Shown: positions 45,624-58,800, counted from the stretch's first letter. The stretch is DNA of 64,000 nt from Cunninghamia lanceolata (GCA_027924645.1 BSBN01001484.1:1364001-1428000), one strand, 5' to 3'. Translations and numbers: made by a program. Notes: generated by a model not told the origin, from the letters alone.

Positions 45624-48600
45624 ATGGATCAAACAAATCTGCCTATCCTAACTCCATACAATTACTTTGAGTGGAAATCACGCATGACAATTCACTTAAG
45701 GAAAGTTGGATTAAATAGGATAACTATGGGACTTGAAACTGAACCTACTAAAGATGAAGATAAGCCTAAGTGGTTTAACAAATGTGATGAGGCATATGGA
45801 ACATTATGTTTGTCTATTTCTCCTGATTTGCTCTTTCACATTGAGTCTTTGAATACAGCAAATGAAATCTGGACAAAGCTAGAAACACTATTTGGCACAC
45901 AAGATTCAATGAGGGGTCATGTGTTGGAAAATGAACTAATTAGTTTAAGTCCAGGCAATTTCAATACAATCCAGGATTTCTTCACCAAATTGAAATCACT
46001 AAGGCTGCAGTTAAAACAATGTGGAATTGAAAAGAAAGATGAACAACTGATTCTTAGTATTCTCTCTAAGCTGAGTTCAGAATATTCTGTGTTTGTTTCT
46101 ACTTTCTATGCTACTAAGGGTGCACTTGGTACTCAATTCACCATGCCATCTTTAGATGATTTTGCTGTCAATCTCACTCGGGAACAGGACAAGCTAATCC
46201 AGATGGGCACTCTTAAGTCCTCTAAGTCACATGCCTTGGCTGCCAACCAAGGCACAAAAGAATAGAAAGGATAAAGTAGTAACAAAAATAGTAAGGATAA
46301 GAAACAAAAGAATAGCAAGGAGAAGAAGGATCAGATAACGGTTGCTTCAAAAGCAACTAATGAGACCCAATATTCCAAGGGCGACAAGCCTAAGATAGAA
46401 AGGGTCCAATGTGCCTATTGTAAAAGACCCGGTCATGATGAACATAAATGTCTGAAGAAACAAATTGATCACTTGACACACATTCTTGAGAAGAATAAGA
46501 TCAGTGTTCCTGAGTCTGTTAAACAGAGTTCTAATGAGGGGTCTAATAAGGCAAAAGAAAATAGAAAGGAAAAAGGAAAGGGCAAGGCCCTTGTTGCAGT
46601 TGCTTCTTCACCATCCACTTGGGTTCTTGATTCGGGTGCTTCGCACCACATGGCTTCATCTAAGGAAGAACTTGCATCCTTGGAGCCGTGTACTATGCCT
46701 TCTATTTTGATGGGTGATAACACTCCTGTTGAGGTGTGTGGGAGAGGGTCTGTTGATGTGGGGGATGGCACATTCCATGATGTTCTTTGTGTGCCCTCAT
46801 TATCAACTAATCTCCTATTGGTATACTAGATCACTCACACAGGTTCAGGTAAGCGGGTTGAGTTCACTCCTGATTCAGTGGAGATTTGTGAGTTGCACAG
46901 TGGTTCTACAGTTGCAGTTGGGAGAGCAGATCATCAGTCACGGCTCTATCTGTTTTCTCACTTTGTTCCTGATCCTCCTTCGACTGTTTTGCTCACTCAT
47001 TCTAATGATGTGAGTAGATTATGGCATGAGCGGTTTGGCCATCTTAACTTCTGCTACTTGCAGCAGCTCAACCAGCAGAGCATGGTCACAGGGTTGCCTT
47101 CAGTTCAGTTTTCAGGTGGTGTTTGCCAAGGTTGCATTCTTGGTAAGCATCCTAAGGAAAAGTTTGACAAAGGTAAGGCATGGAGAGCTTCACAGATACT
47201 GGAGTTAGTTCACAGTGATTTGGCTAGTCCATTTCAGCCTCCTTCTTTCAGCAGGGCTAGATATGTCCTCACATTCATTGATGACTTTTCTCGAAATACT
47301 TGGGTGTACTTTCTTAAATAGAATTTAGAGGTATTTGATCATTTTCAAGACTTCAAGACTTTTGTAGAGAAGCAATCCGAAAAAGCCATCAAAGTTTTGC
47401 GCACTGACAATGGTGGTGAGTATGTCAACCATCAGTTTGAGAGGTTTTGCACTTCAGAGGGGATTGATTGGCAGCATTTAGTTCCATACAATCCTCAGCA
47501 GAATGGTGTTGCAGAATGGAAGAATAGGTCCTTGAAGGAAATGGCGAACTGCATGATTCACTCCAGATCTCTTGCACCACAGTATTGGGCAGAGGCCATT
47601 AACTGTGCTTGTTATATCTAGAATCATGTTCCTCATAGAGCCTTGAAGGGAGTCACTCCTTTTGAAGCTTGGAGCGGTCGGAAACCATCAGTTAAGCACT
47701 TTCAAGTTTTTGGTTCTCCTGCATGGGCCCACATTCCTACAGAGAAATGTAAGGCCTTGGATCCACAGAGCAGACCTTGCATATTTGTAGGTTATCCTGA
47801 TGGTGTGAAGGGTTATCGGTTGCTCCACCCTACTACACATGAGTTGTTCATTGAGAGGAGTGTTCAGTTTGAGGAGGGCTCTTCGAGCTCACTTTCTATC
47901 ACTTCTCCAACTCCTTCTACTTTGACATTGGAGTCACTTGGGATACATGATAGATCTTCTGATGAGTCAAATTCAACTGAGCAGTCTTCTACGTCCACTT
48001 CTGATGCAGAGAGCGATTCAGAGGATTCACCTCCTTCCTCTCCTAGTCATCATTCAGAGGTTGATGATTCTCCTCTAGATTGTCCATCTTCTGGTCCACT
48101 TTGGGCTAGACAGACCTTGCAGTCTGCAGGTGATTGGGTTAGGGATCCATCAGACACCAAGCGGACTCGTTCACAGTTCCAGGATGCTCCACATGTCTTC
48201 ATTGCTACTACCTCAGATCCACAATCTTTTCATGAGGCTTTTGGTATTCCTGAGTGGGATATAGCTATGCAGGAGGAGTATAGTTCCTTGATGAGGAACC
48301 ACACTTGGGATCTTGTCCCTCTTTCTAAGGGAAGAAAACTTGTTCGATGTAAGTGGATCTATCGAACGAAATTTGCAGCAGATGGGTCGGTTGACAAGCA
48401 TAAGGCTCACTTGGTCGCCAAAGGATTCTCCCAGGTTCTTGGGATTGACTACTCTAAGACTTTTGCGCTAGTTGCCCGAATGAATTCCATCTGACTTGTT
48501 CTTGCCATTGCTGCAGCTAATCGTTGGGAAGTACACCAGATGGATGTGAAGAGTGCTTTTCTTCACAGTGACCTTCAGGAGAAAATCTACATGGAGCAGC

Positions 48601-49775
48601 CACAGGGGTTCCTTCAAGATTCTTCACTTGTGTGTCATCTTCGGAAGTCTCTCTATGGCCTCAAACAGGCTCCTCAGGCCTGGTATGCCAAGATGGATTC
48701 CTTCCTTCTATCAGTTGGGTTCACTCAGTGCCATTCTGATCCCAATGTCTACATTCTGCAGCAGGATGATTCACTCCTATTTCTGGTTCTGTATGTTGAT
48801 GACTTGCTGATCACATGGAGTTCTTCATCCACCATTAGGGCTGTCAAAACTGCCCTTCATGACAGGTTTTTGATGATTGACTTGGGCTTGTTGCATTACT
48901 TTCTTGGGATTGAGATCTACCAGTCTTCTTCCGGGATCACCATCACATAGTCCAAGTATGCTCTAGATTTGCTCTCGAGGTTTCATATTGCTGACTGTAA
49001 GCCTACTCTGACTCCCTTTCTTTCTGGAGTCAAACTTGAGGCTCAGTGTTCTTCTCCACTTGTTGATGGCACTTTGTACCAACAGCTTGTTGGGAGTCTC
49101 ATTTATCTGACTCATACGAGACCTGACATTTCATATGCTGTAGGCATGGTCTCTCGATTCATGCAGGAGCCTCATGAGCTGCATTGGAAAGTAGCCAAGT
49201 GGATCCTTCACTACATTCAAGGTACTCACAATTTTGGGATTCACTACGCAGCGGGTATTGAGCTTGACTTGGTGGGCTACATAGATTCCGATTGGGCGGG
49301 CGATTCTCAAGATCGCAAGTCTACTTTAGGTTACATCTTCTCACTTGGTTTAGGTCCTATTTGTTGGTCGAGCAAGAAGTAATCTGCTATTGCTCTATCT
49401 TCTACTGAGGCCGAGTATCGGGGGGCTGTGAATGCTGCCACTGAGGCCATTTGGCTTCAGAATCTTCTCACTGAGTTTGGCATCCAGATCAGACGGCCAT
49501 CAGTCATATTTTGTGACAACTAGAGTGCCATTCAGATCTCACAGAATCCGGTCCATCATCAGCGGACCAAACACATAGAGGTTCACATGCACTACATCCG
49601 GGAGCTCATCCATGGCCACATCATCGACCTTCGCTACTGTCTGACTTCCGAGTAGGTTGCTGATATCTTCACCAAACCCTTCACTGAGAGCAAGTTCCTT
49701 CATTTGCGAGCTTTGCTGGGGGTGCGGGATGCTTCATCTTCTGGGGGGGCTTCTTCCTCTCACTTGAAGTCCTGA
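45624..49775 (+). pseudogene. copia-2 gag-pol polyprotein: gag, protease, integrase, RT, RNase H
   Basis: One 1,383-codon frame with no frameshift. Start MDQTNLPILTPYNYFEWKS. Gag UBN2 core; zinc knuckle CAYCKRPGHDEHKC; protease WVLDSGASHHM; integrase with HLN...CQGC finger, HSDL, RTDNGGEY and PQQNGVAEWKNR (Arg to Trp after the retained catalytic Glu); RT with KCKWIYRTK-type KWIY, MDVKSAFLHSD and YVDDLLIT; RNase H DSDWAGD and STEAEY; end HLKS. Nonsense codons: TAG at 46263, 46827, 47319, 47619, 48948, 49521, 49653; TAA at 46272, 49380; TGA at 48492. All are compatible with Gln or Arg codons. Confidence 0.95.
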
Positions 49776-49897
49776 CTCTCTCTACTTTTGGGGGGGTCTC
49801 TTTTCTCTCTCTTTGGGGGGGAATTTTATGTACATAGGTACCTCATCAGGCTTGATTTGCTGGGACCCATTTCTACATCCACCTAAGCTTCGCTTAT

Positions 49898-49904
49898 GGG
49901 GGGG
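49898..49904 (+). other. Polypurine tract of copia-2
   Basis: Seven G directly before the right LTR. Three more G7 tracts precede it at 49743, 49790 and 49815. Confidence 0.8.
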
Positions 49905-50353
49905 TGTTAGTGTAGGTTTTTATTTCCTAGATGGGTTATTTATTTTTCCTATATTCCTAGGTTTTTCCTACACTTCTATTAATCTCACTTAGGTTAATAA
50001 AGCATGTCTTATTAGGTGAGTGGTTGCGAGGTGTCATCTTCCTACATGTGAGCATCCATTAGCTATCTTGGGAAGATACTTTGCTATCTTTAGTCCGATA
50101 GATGGTTGCTCCTCATTGGTCGGTGTTGCCACCTCCTCTCTCTCCTTGGTCTATATAAGCATGCTACTTGGCTTGTATTTTGCATCTTTTACTTTTGCAT
50201 CCTCTTAATGCTATTTTGCTTCTAGCATTTGCATTACTCTCTTCGAGACTAACTCTATGTTGCTATTTTGATTTCGTATCATTTGCATTCATAGTTTCAA
50301 TATCTATTCTTTGCATTAGTTTTCTGGATTATTAATCTTTTCAGATTCTAACA
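49905..50353 (+). repeat. Right LTR of copia-2
   Basis: 449 bp, same ends as the left LTR; followed by the ATTTA duplication. Confidence 0.95.
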
Positions 50354-51340
50354 ATTTATTCAATGCAAGTTTAGTTGAGAGTGTTGGAAATGGTTCATGA
50401 GAAAGGTCAATTAGTGCTCTCCTCTTCCTAACACTCTAGTGCAACTACTTAAAAGATGGCCTTCTTTAAATCAAGATGCAACTTTCCAACATCTTTGGAT
50501 TATCAGCCCTTCGCTACTAATTTGGACTCTATGGAAGGAGAGAAACTACAAGATCTTTAGAGACAAATCGAAGACCATTGAGGAACTTTGCAAATGATTT
50601 ACAATTCTCTATTACATAAATTGTCAATGCCAAACTCAGAAGATCTTTCAACAAGAACCTCAAGTGGACCAATTGGGATGATCTTATGCTCAAAAATTGG
50701 AAGGGTCTGGATAGAATCTCTGGTGGATCAATCTCCCCTACTTCTCAACAACAAATGGACAGATCTAGGGTTAAATGGATCTCGTCTCATAATCCCTTTG
50801 TCAAAATTAATTTCAATGGTGCTTGCCATGGAAATCTAGGACTTTCTAGCTCAGGATGTGTTATCAGGAGTGAAGAGGGAAAATTGCTAGTAGCCAAAGC
50901 TACAAAATTACCCAAAGGGACAAATAATGTAGCACAAGTTTACACTTTGGTTCACCCCCTCTAGCTTGCAGTAGACATTGGATTTAAGGATGTATGGATT
51001 GAGGGGGATTTAGAGATCATTATTTTAGCCCTCCAAAGAAGATGTTCAGATAATTAGAATCTCAGCTATATTCTGGAACAAGCGTGGAATGTTTTGCAAT
51101 CTTTTGACTCTTATTCGATCTCCAATTGCTATAGGGAAGTAATAAAGTTGCAAACTGGTTGGCCAATCTGGCAATTGACATGGATGAGAAGGAAGTTGTC
51201 TTTGACCATCTTGATAACAAGTGGACAGATAAGCTTAGATCTCTCATCTCCTGCGATCTTTGTAGCTCTTAAAGTCCTTATTGAGAGGAGGCAAATTTTT
51301 AACAATCAGGGTGATTTCTAATTCTCTTGAGTTTCTTAGA
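50354..51340 (+). pseudogene. LINE ORF2, end of zf-RVT and C-terminal RNase H
   Basis: Continues the LINE: WIISPSLLIWTLWKERNYKIF closes the zf-RVT region, then an RNase H of the RVT_3 type, KINFNGACHGN, GCVIRSEEGKLL, DVWIEGDLEIIILAL. The first catalytic Asp (normally FDGA) is Asn here, a G-to-A change. Several stops. This C-terminal RNase H is typical of plant L1 elements. Confidence 0.8.
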
Positions 51341-52452
51341 TGTATGGATGTGTAGGGTGAATAGGTCTGTGAGTTCCACTTCTTTTTTTCTCTTCAAATT
51401 GGGATATACAACCAGAGATACTTAATGGTCTCCTTCTTCAGACTTGCCAAAGTTTGAATGGAAGGGAGTGCGCCTAGCGGGCTTAATTTTTTAGGCTTGG
51501 TTGTCTCTTCCATAGGGCTATTGACCAACCACAAGAGGAATGGGTAATCAAGCCAGGTCAAGCTAAGATTCCTCAACAATTGGCATATTGGTTTGAGAAT
51601 GATGTGAGAAGCCTGAGAGGCTTGGGTGATGTTTGATGTGGAGGAAGTACCTTTATTTTTATTTCTTGTCATGTTGAGTTGTGATAGTGAGTTATGGTGC
51701 TTCAATTGATTCACATTTTGAGTAGCTTTTTTGATAGAAGGTGAAGATAGCTGGGGGAGATTCATGCCTCTATGATGAGATAGTTTTTGACTTGTTTGGT
51801 CACATCTAATAATTCAAGATATCTTTTGTTCTAAAAATTTTAGTACATTTTGGAGGAGCTGGCGGCACAAGGATGATCTGGGCAGGGTTCTCATCTTTCA
51901 AGTGCTAGCCATTCAAAGTCACTTCAGGAAATAGATGTCACCCATGGCATAGGCAGCTTCTTCTAGAATAGATGGGTAATAAATTGAAACGGTGGCAGGA
52001 TATATATTTTATGAGGATGGTGACATTGGCACCCTGCGAGAAGATCTTCACACTTTCAAGTATCTCAGGGATTTATTCAGTTTTTTACCATTTGCATGGT
52101 TTCTGTGATAGTTGAGCCTTCAGATCAGATTTACAGCAAGTGGATCTTCTTTTTTCCCTTTAGCCATAAATATATTCGAGTCAGATTGGTGGTGTATTCA
52201 AATCTTCTATGTTTTTACCTCCTTTAGGTTTGCATGAGGGATTTTAGTTCTAATCAACATATGGCATTTATGATTTTGTTTTAAATCATTTTTTTATTTC
52301 CTACATTTTGCTTGGCGATGGATCTACTATATTAGGCCTGTAAGAGGCTGTCATACTTCTAGCCTAGCGTAATATCAAGGGGCTTTTTTTGTAATTACTT
52401 TTTTCCTAATTTAATATATGTCTGGGTGAGTTTCACCCTTTTTAAAAAAAAA
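51341..52452 (+). other. LINE 3' untranslated region and A tail
   Basis: About 1.1 kb of noncoding sequence ending in TTTCACCC-T5-A9 at 52452, then the target duplication. Open frames on the opposite strand here are not credible genes. Confidence 0.7.
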
Positions 52453-52629
52453 TCCAAAACAACTATATTAGAAATTGTAGACATAAGATAATTAAATTGA
52501 ATACTTAACCTGCCAACTATCCAAAACAAAAGAAAACAAAGAAGAAAAATTTCAAACATTAAAAGGAGGTAAATAAATGCCCAAAAAGGCATCAAATAAA
52601 ATGTAAAAGACAGGTATAATGCACAAGCA

Positions 52630-53780
52630 TAGACAAGGCAAATGAATGGTTTGATAGAGTGCAACAAAGAGTTGTTAGCGCAGGGAATGCAATGAGTTGC
52701 AGGATGTGTATAAAACAAAATTGTTGAAAGGGCTTTAGAAACTCCTAATTCTATATTCAGATGCAAGAATGAATGAAGGGGAAATTATAGTTAGCTGCAT
52801 CAATTGCAAGCACTTTGGAAGACATGCATAGAAAATGTGGAATCATAGACAAAGCATGAAAGTTGATTGACAAAAATCCCTAAAAGAAATATGGTTTGTA
52901 ATGATTGCAGGATATGCACAAAATAGATTATAGAATAACACATTAGAAACTTTTTAGCAAAAGCAATTGGCTAGTGTATAGGCATGAGGGCTGCTTGTCC
53001 AAGCTACAAATAAGATTAAAGGATACACATGTATAATTTATAATAGGTTGTTAAATAACGTAGAAACCTTTTTCATAATGAACAGATGAAGGTGTTTTTC
53101 CTAGAGTGAATTGATAGAACATCAGAGACTTGGTCCAAGGAATATTGGTAAAAACTTAAGGATAATATATATAAACACCTTGATTGTTGTTTTAGATACA
53201 AAATGAGTTGAAGATAAGTCCTTAGAAACTTTCAATCATATATGCCAAGAAAAGGTACCACCAAATGTAGAATGTAGTAAAAGATGTTTTAATCAAGTAA
53301 AACCTTCGAGATTTACCAAGCAAATGGTTTAGAGAACTAGTATGCCCATGAAGGTTTTTTTAAAGCTTAATAGTTGATATAGATTGTTTATCAGAATGTC
53401 AAAGGAATTTGACCTTGTGGAATGCTGCGATCGTTGGATAGCCTCTAATATGGATTTGCCCAAAAATGACTTAGAGGCTTCATGCAAATGCGATTAATAA
53501 AGAGGAAGCTATAATGTGAAATTTGAAAGACAAACGCCTCTAAGAGATGTGCTCTCATGGTATGCAATGAATGCAAAATACATAAATTACCTCAAAGACA
53601 TATGGAGGATCAACACAGAAATGGATACAATGAAATGGCATTAGAAACTTTTAGGCAAATTCAATTTAGCAAGTGTAAAGCCCAAATAAGGGCATATACA
53701 CATTGTAACTCCTATGTAGAATGTGATGTTACAACTTGAGAATGCAATGGAATTTCCTTGTGAAAAATCATCACGGTCCA
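52630..53780 (+). pseudogene. Pentatricopeptide repeat (PLS-type PPR) pseudogene
   Basis: PPR proteins bind organellar RNA. In shifting frames the sequence gives SIDKANEWFDRVQQR, then LAASIASTLEDMH, CGIIDKA, VMIAGYAQNRL, TLETF, later WNAAIVG, PLRDVLSWYAM and NEMALETFRQIQFSKCKA. These are the repeated P, L and S motif words (KCGSIDKA..FDKM, WNAMIAGYAQNG, ALE.F.QMQ) of land-plant PLS-type PPR genes. Many stops and frameshifts, so no protein can be made. Limits are approximate. Confidence 0.7.
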
Positions 53781-54779
53781 AGAAACAAAATAGATTTGAA
53801 GATTTTATTTTTATTTTTAAAATAAATCTGCAAGTTAGGAAAGGATGCAGGATAAACAAGATTCTATAGATAAAATAGTAAAATCCAAAGACAAGAGAAT
53901 AGCCATAGAGCATAGGTCACATGATCAAGAAGGATCTCTAGAATTTCCTTAACTCAAAAAAATAAAGTTAGAAGAAAACCCCAACCCATGTACATAAAAG
54001 ATGAACAAATTTTTCCAATGAAGTTATCACAAAAATGTATACAGCGAAACCAGATATTATTCAAACAAAATATTGAAATCTTTTGCATCAAACATGCAAA
54101 ACTTTCACAGTAGGAATCTCATCCCCAAAAATATGCATGCATAAATTACATCATTCATATAACCTCAAAAAATTTCTAGAAAGAAAGTGTAACTGACATA
54201 CCTGGATCTTGGCCCCAGCCTACTATTAGCATTTCCCTGAAGAAGTCCCCAAAAGTCCCTTGCATTATTTTGTTTTCAGATTTAAAAAAAATGTCCTCTT
54301 TTGGTTGCCAACCTATGAAGAAAACCCTCCCCTCTAGGAATTGTATGGTGACCCTTAATTTATGGCATCTCTCCCTTTGTAAGTTTCTCCCAACCTGCAC
54401 CATAATTCCCTTCCTAAAAGAATCCTGGTGACATTCTTCTGAATCCCTTCCCCTCAACTTTTTCATTTTCATTTATACCACCCATAGTTTATTAACATTA
54501 CCTCCCAAAAACATAATTACACCCAAAACATTGTTATTATAATTTGTACATATATATTTATTCCAAGATCCTATAAATGACAAAATAAATTTACATCACC
54601 ATTTATAGTCACTAATATATAGATAGTGTATGTATCATAACATAAATAAATAGCTACCAAAAAATATCGTAACATTTAAATATTGGAAACTAATTGAATG
54701 AGTTTAAATATTAAAGTATAGGGTTGTGACACTAACAAAGGAGGGATGCCTTATGGAAATAATTCCATTGAGGTGGAAA
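53781..54779. other. About 1 kb without recognised genes
   Basis: AT-rich; a minus-strand frame at 54176-54472 has no recognisable motif. No element ends seen. Confidence 0.5.
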
Positions 54780-55800
54780 TGGAGGAAGTTGGACTTGGAC
54801 CTGCCATAATCTTTTGCCTCTTCAAATGCCTTGTTCACTAGGTTTATGTATAGTATCTTCTACTAGTGGCCTCTTTTGAGTATTTTGTTGTTGTAGCACT
54901 TGCTGACCACTACTACCCATATAATCACCACTAGTAGCACTAGATTCTAAACCATCTCCTTTACCAATCAAATGAGTATCTTGAAGTTCTAAAAACCCTT
55001 GTGGTACTGGTTGTACTTGTGATTGCATCTGACTTAGACTGTTAGGATTTTCATTTGACGCTGCAACAAATGCAACTATACTATTTGTCCTTGTATGCGT
55101 TTGGGCTTGCTTATCAGTTGAAGCTCCAATGCCTAAAAAATCATGAGGTTTTCTAGTGTCTACCTATGTTACCATCCAAGGGTTGCCTTGTTCATTAGTC
55201 CCTAAACCACCACCTTCATAACCCAATTTTTCAATTATGGCTACCCCTGAAGTATATGTATCTTTTATGGTATCACTTAAACTAGGTTTGTATGCATAGA
55301 CTTTAGTGGGATCCAAGGGTTGATTTTTTTCTATTAGTATCATTATTAGATTCATGATTAGGTGCTTCAGAGGGATGCTCTATATTCCACAATTTCCTAA
55401 ACTCTTCATCTTCTAGTATCTCCTCAAAATCTGCAGTAGTTTTTGGATCACCTAGATCCTTCCTCATAGACCAGAAGGCATTTATTTTTTATTGTGTCCA
55501 CATGTCCTCTATACAAGCTATTTTGAGAGACTTTGGTATTCTTTTTAAACTAGATGGTTGATCAAATATTTTATAAGAATTGTTGTAACTATTGATTGGC
55601 AACTATTCTTCTCTCTATGGCTACAATGCCATTATTTCTTTTGATAATTGTTGAAAATAAATACCTTTCTTAGCAGCAATTTCCTCCATTACTTTTTTCA
55701 CCTCATCCCAAGAATTATTTATTTTCAATATTTCTAGTAGGGGTTTTGTTAGCACCTATAGTTTTGGCAAATCTTTAGTCCTTGGCAGCATTTCATTTGG
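54780..55800 (-). pseudogene. G-patch-like protein remnant
   Basis: On the minus strand, blocks NSWDEVKKVMEEIAAKKGIYF, SLKIACIEDMWTQ, TADFEEILEDEEFRKLWNIEHP, then YKPSLSDTIKDTYTSG followed by IIEKLGYEGGGLGTNEQGNPW and a Gln-rich tail. The last motif has the G-patch form (h..hGY.G.GLG..EQG), a short RNA-binding or helicase-activating motif also found near protease in some plant Ty3/gypsy elements. Several stops lie between blocks. Whether this was a host gene or an element gene is unclear. Confidence 0.5.
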
Positions 55801-58800
55801 TGGTTTCAGTTAAGTTTCAAGCCCCATGACACTTAGCATGCTCCTAACTTTTGGAATTAAAATTTCTCAATCTATGATTTGTCAAGAGAAATCCTTTGGT
55901 GCAAAGTTTCTATGGGTTATCAAAATAGTATATGCCAGTTTGCATTATTCCAAGAAGTGTTTTAATAGATTTTTAATTTGTTGTCACTTCAAGCCTACTC
56001 CGGAGGGTCCCATAAAAAAATTTGATTTTCTCAATTCTGGTGACAACCCTATTGTTGATTTTCCTTCACATATTCCCATCTCTATTTTTGTGGTGATTGG
56101 ATGAGTTTTGTGTGATAATGAAAAAGTTTTTTAAAATCGGGCCCCCGAGGTGCCCAGTTTACAAAGGAGGTCTCAAAAATATTTTTGCAGTGTGAATTTT
56201 GGGGACATGGATATGTTTTAAACAATTGATTATGGCCATATGCAAGTTTTCATGGCCTCTGATCATCCTGTGTGCCGCAATGTCATTGCGTCATTTTTTA
56301 GGAAGAAGAAATTAACCAATCACCATTTTTCCTAGGTTATAAAATGCAGTTTTTAAAACATTTATATGTCTTAGTTAATTGGCAAATATAATTTAATGTT
56401 TTTAATGATAAATATTTTAAAATGAAAATTATTGTTCGTGCATCAGCGTGCAACTCATTCCATTTCCCTCTCCCAAGGCTACGCTGTTGCACTAAGTCTC
56501 CCATTGGTCAGTTATGACAATGATCATCACAGGGATATTTGCAAATGAGATCTGAAGGGAAAGCTTTGCTTCCATAAAAAAGGATTCTAGATGAAGTGTA
56601 TAATCTAGATTGGATTAGTAGTGCTTCCAAAAATAATTGCACTGTATCTATTGGATTTAAATGGATGTTTAATTAGGGTGTCGTGGAATATAATAAGCGA
56701 GTTCTAACTTATTTTGAAGAAAAAGGGGGTCACAATAATCTTCCTTTTCGGACATAACATTTTACAAAGATACATATCCATCGTTGCCAATATGTTTGAC
56801 AAAGAAGCAAAGTTTTTGAATGATAGTACATCACTCCTACAAAACACATCTTCTCAATCGGCTGTCATGGGGTTGTTTGTCATAACCATGGCTCTTAAAC
56901 AAATATCATGCTCAAGGGAGTGGTTCATGTTGCAAATTTATAAGATGTAATCAAACATATTGGTGAGGTTGTTTATCAAGTAAAAGGGGTTTATCTCAAG
57001 AGAGTATATGAATTAAAGGATTGGACTGACGAAGAAGACTTCTTCAATCAATTGTGCAAGGTGTTTGGAAAGCTTTGAAGGGTGGAGAACCAAATATAAT
57101 GACTACTACAAAGATGGTTCTTCATGATTAATGGAGAAAGGTTCCAGTGCAACATAATTTTTCTAGCCATGAAGATGAGGGAATCAAAGATAAAGATGGA
57201 AACCATAGATTATATGAGGAAAGCAATGATGTTATTAATTTGTCTGAATTGATGAGTTTAACAATACTACCATGTGGTAATGATGCACAAGTGTGCAAGG
57301 GGAAAATCTAAGTGTTTGCAAAAGTCCGCAATAATGCATAGAAAGATCTTTCCTACTAAAGTGCAATAAACAATGTTTTTTTAGTCCTTGCGATAAGAAC
57401 TCTAGATTTCTGTAGGGTCCAACCTCCACATGGAGAAAAAACTAAATGATTGATGCATGAATACCATCTTGATGAAAATAGGAGATGGTTTGCTAATGTG
57501 GATCATTCTTTCCCTTAGGATAGCTATGCATTTAAGAACTTGATGATTATGAGAACTGTGGTTCTTCTCTATCCTTTGAGAGTACATTTGATAATGAGGG
57601 TACTAGAATCTAGTTGTGGCCTTGCAATCCAGTGTCGCATAGTTATGAGAAATAAGTGTCATCTGAAGGTACATCCAAAAGAAGAGTTCACATATAGCTA
57701 CATAATATGGAAGCTTCAGCAAGACCAAATGGAAAATATGTAACAACTACAGACATCCATTGTGCATCAAGTTATTTGGGTGAAAATTAGACTGATACTG
57801 TGTATGATTGACAAATTCAACAATTGTTGTTAGATTGAACATAGATTGGAAGTTCTGCAACTGGTAGTGAGCTCGATCAGTGAGAACAAATAAATAGCAA
57901 AATGTGTTAATATGATAAAATTAAATAATAAGATGGGAGCTTTACAGCTTGATTTTAGAGTCCCGAGGTCAAAATTGAACCAATCAAATGAACAACATTT
58001 CATGATTTTCAAGGAAGAAAACAAGTTTTAAAAGCACTATCAATCTCATTTCATTTAAAAGAATAGATTGACTTGAGAAAATGTGTTACAAAAAGATCCA
58101 ATCAGTTAAAAAACACAAATCCCCAAAGTTGCAAATATTAAATAAATGTAACTGAAATTTGGAACGGGATTCTAGGCCGACATAGTTTGTTTTTCCTTTA
58201 TATAGAGTTTGAAAGGTTGTAATAAGGGGGATTCTGGGCTTTGGATACAAGCTATCCACTCATTTGGGAAATATCTTTTTGTAGGAGGAGGTGACTGGAT
58301 TTTATGTTGCAGGGGCATATTTTGCTTTGTAAATGAATAAATTTTTGAATGACATTGTCTTTTTCCAGATTGAGTTATATGAAAAACAATTGGTGTGTGT
58401 GTTATTTGTGACTGTCTCCTTGGATATGAGTATTTTCCTCTTGGGTAAATTTTCTAAGGGTTATTGAACTCATTAATATACATTTTCTGTATGGTGTATC
58501 TAATTTGTTGCTTCTATTCAAGTAATAGATTAAACTTGCTTTAGATCATATATGGGGGAAAGTGTGTTGTGTTGATGGAACATTAAAGAAAAGTCACAAA
58601 TAATATCATTTCTTTGACATATTACTGTAATGCAGCTATTAAGGGAAAATTGGATCTAAATGAATAATCAATATATAAATATCAATGATACCCAAAACTC
58701 AATGAAATAATGAACAAAAGAGATAAATCAAACAATGAACAATATAAAGCAAACCTCATTAATTCGTAGCTTCCATTGATTGCCTATCACAATTGATCTT

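Larger units (their letters stand above)
44009..50353 (+). mobile_element. Complete Ty1/copia element (copia-2), inserted in LINE ORF2
   Basis: 6,345 bp: LTRs 44009-44457 and 49905-50353 (449 bp each), primer-binding site 44458, a leader of about 1.17 kb, a single-frame gag-pol 45624-49775 and a polypurine G tract before the right LTR. The LTRs differ at about 14 positions, about 12 of them transitions. TSD ATTTA. Complete in structure but dead, with ten in-frame nonsense codons. Confidence 0.95.
30074..52452 (+). mobile_element. L1-type LINE, full length, with nested gypsy-2, solo LTR and copia-2
   Basis: A plant L1 LINE: leader from 30074, ORF1 with a DUF4283-like domain, ORF2 with endonuclease, RT, zf-RVT and RNase H, a 3' untranslated region and an A9 tail at 52444-52452. 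Subtracting the nested elements (31219-39894 and 44009-50353 plus its duplication) leaves about 7.35 kb, a normal full length. The matching target duplications at both ends confirm that the two halves belong together. Many stops and frameshifts make it a pseudoelement. Confidence 0.9.

Noticed and set aside
44009..50353. Reassigned genetic code with TAG/TAA read as Gln
   Set aside because: The many TAGs at Gln positions invite this, but TGA also appears at Arg positions, ordinary CAG and CAA Gln codons abound, normal ends use TAG/TAA/TGA, and CGG-to-TGG and G-to-A missense changes accompany them. Deamination explains all of it.
30008..52526. The ~65-bp similarity around the LINE as one very long target duplication
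   Set aside because: The two copies are diverged and offset from the exact ATCCAAAACAACTAT duplication; a pre-existing tandem repeat fits better.
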